Shown: piece after piece, positions 63,507 to 64,000 of the stretch
Layout of the letters: each line of letters begins with the position of its first letter
How positions within the stretch are numbered: the stretch's first letter is position 1
NCBI GenBank assembly: GCA_910586675.1
Contig: CAJUJO010000001.1
Coordinates: 132,591-196,590 of the forward strand
DNA from: an uncultured Christensenellaceae bacterium
Lineage (GTDB): Bacteria; Bacillota; Clostridia; Christensenellales; Borkfalkiaceae
Length of the DNA stretch: 64,000 nucleotides
Direction of reading: 5' to 3'
Notes under the pieces: generated by a model
The model's input: the letters and a program-made list of their open reading frames with translations, nothing else
What the model was told of the DNA's origin: nothing
Database searches by the model: none
Translations under genes and position numbers: made by a program

Positions 63507-63731
63507 ATGAAGAAGGTCATCGAAGTAGAGGGAATGTGCTGTAAGCGGTGCGCCGAGCGCGCGGAACGCAAGCTCCGCCTGTTGGAGGGGGTAAAGGGCG
63601 CAAAGGCGAATTTCAAAAAGCAGATGATATTCGTCGAAAGCGAGCTTCCCGACGAAGCGCTTGTCGCGTGCGTCGTCGAAGCGGGGTTCGGCGTAAAAGC
63701 CGTTCGTCCGCGCAAGGGGATTTTCGGATAA
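63507..63731 (+). CDS. Small heavy-metal-associated (CopZ-like) protein
   Basis: A 74-residue single HMA domain. The metal-binding loop is GMCCKRC (Cys12 and Cys15, with an extra Cys11), followed by a beta-alpha-beta pattern ending in VVEAGFGVKAV. It resembles copper chaperones such as CopZ and is related to the HMA domain at the end of copA, but it is 59 kb away and no CsoR-type operator is visible at its promoter. The start at 63507 is chosen because the protein begins there as the family does; upstream codons run through the promoter. No ribosome site, so probably a leaderless mRNA. Confidence 0.85.
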   Translation: MKKVIEVEGMCCKRCAERAERKLRLLEGVKGAKANFKKQMIFVESELPDEALVACVVEAGFGVKAVRPRKGIFG

Positions 63732-63745
63732 TTGCTTTCAATCGC

Positions 63746-63774
63746 TTTACATTCGGCGGGGAATGGGATATAAT
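63746..63774 (+). promoter_or_regulatory. Promoter of the T-box leader transcript
   Basis: TTTACA (63746-63751), 17 bases, then TATAAT (63769-63774). Transcription should start near 63781. Confidence 0.8.
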
Positions 63775-63780
63775 GGGAGC

Positions 63781-64000
63781 ATAAGTTAATACGGCGTTTA
63801 CAAAGGACGCGCCCGATGCAAGGCTGCGCATACAGAGAGCTTCCGTTTTGGTGAAAGGGAGCGGCAAGGCGGCATTCGGGTATCACCTTTCAGCCTGCGG
63901 AATGAAACGGCAGTAGTTCCGCACGGGTTCGCAGTCCGTTATCTCTGCGGCAAATGATAGTTTGTTTTGGTGGTTAAAATGCCTTCGCGTATTCCGAAAC
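63781..64000 (+). ncRNA. T-box riboswitch leader, cut by the window end
   Basis: The 220 bases after the promoter carry T-box hallmarks. These are an AGAGAG stretch in the distal part of stem I (about 63832), the partner loop GGTGAAAGG, and CAGTCCGTTATC (63930-63941), a common T-box core sequence. GGTGG near 63972 may begin the antiterminator. T-box leaders sense uncharged tRNA and usually control an aminoacyl-tRNA synthetase or an amino-acid gene, here beyond the window. ATC in GGTATCACC (about 63881) is a candidate specifier for isoleucine, but I am not sure. Confidence 0.7.

Overview
The window looks like chromosomal DNA of a low-to-mid-GC Gram-positive anaerobe of class Clostridia. The evidence is strong AGGAGG-type ribosome sites, HPr kinase, Lgt and several lipobox lipoproteins, a T-box leader, CsoR copper control and gut-type glycan utilisation. 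A Christensenellales-like host (Borkfalkia group) is my guess from gene content and style, not a demonstrated assignment. Genes are tightly packed, often with 4-base ATGA/GTGA overlaps.

Layout. 1-1,350: tail of a DUF177 (YceD) gene, rpmF and a membrane protein. 1,375-4,902: copper island (csoR, a copA carrying a second, CopZ-like domain at its C-terminus, an ArsR-type regulator). 4,968-16,778: housekeeping and DNA-maintenance run (uvrC, HAD phosphatase, hprK, U32/RlhA-like, mutS2, a small DUF7662-like protein, a polysaccharide-deacetylase-like protein, an M16 peptidase, hypoxanthine-DNA glycosylase, an AlkD-like glycosylase). 16,794-19,266: acpP, a membrane protein, a glycosyltransferase and tRNA-Arg(CCU).

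19,802-41,472 is the most distinctive part. A complete phosphorelay (hybrid histidine kinase, a REC/HD-GYP/GGDEF cyclic-di-GMP enzyme, an HPt protein and a 74-residue coiled-coil protein) lies directly upstream of a 4,726-residue membrane-anchored surface protein made of tandem MBG/YDG-like Ig-type repeats. That gene overlaps by ATGA with a second gene for a membrane-tethered, predicted cytosolic protein holding two copies of a roughly 150-residue domain I cannot name. The pair looks like an inside-outside surface system, possibly under cyclic-di-GMP control.

41,604-46,762: gdhA, an XRE/membrane regulator, a CPBP protease, lgt, and a membrane-anchored EEP-fold phosphodiesterase. 46,781-61,361: a glycan-utilisation locus with a winged-helix sensor regulator, an ABC sugar binding protein with two permeases (no ATPase), a large CBM9/carboxypeptidase-regulatory-like lipoprotein, two GH43-like lipoproteins and a GH2 enzyme, punctuated by mRNA hairpins and closed by a strong terminator. 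61,368-62,187: a scar beside tRNA-Glu(CUC) with a truncated AraC gene and the tail of a serine recombinase. 62,591-64,000: pyridoxal kinase family gene, a small heavy-metal-binding protein, and a T-box leader for a gene beyond the window.

Three genes (lgt, the EEP gene and the small HMA gene) have near-consensus promoters whose -10 box ends only 6-7 bases before the ATG and no Shine-Dalgarno, which predicts leaderless mRNAs. I saw no CRISPR array, intact insertion sequence, prophage or rRNA.
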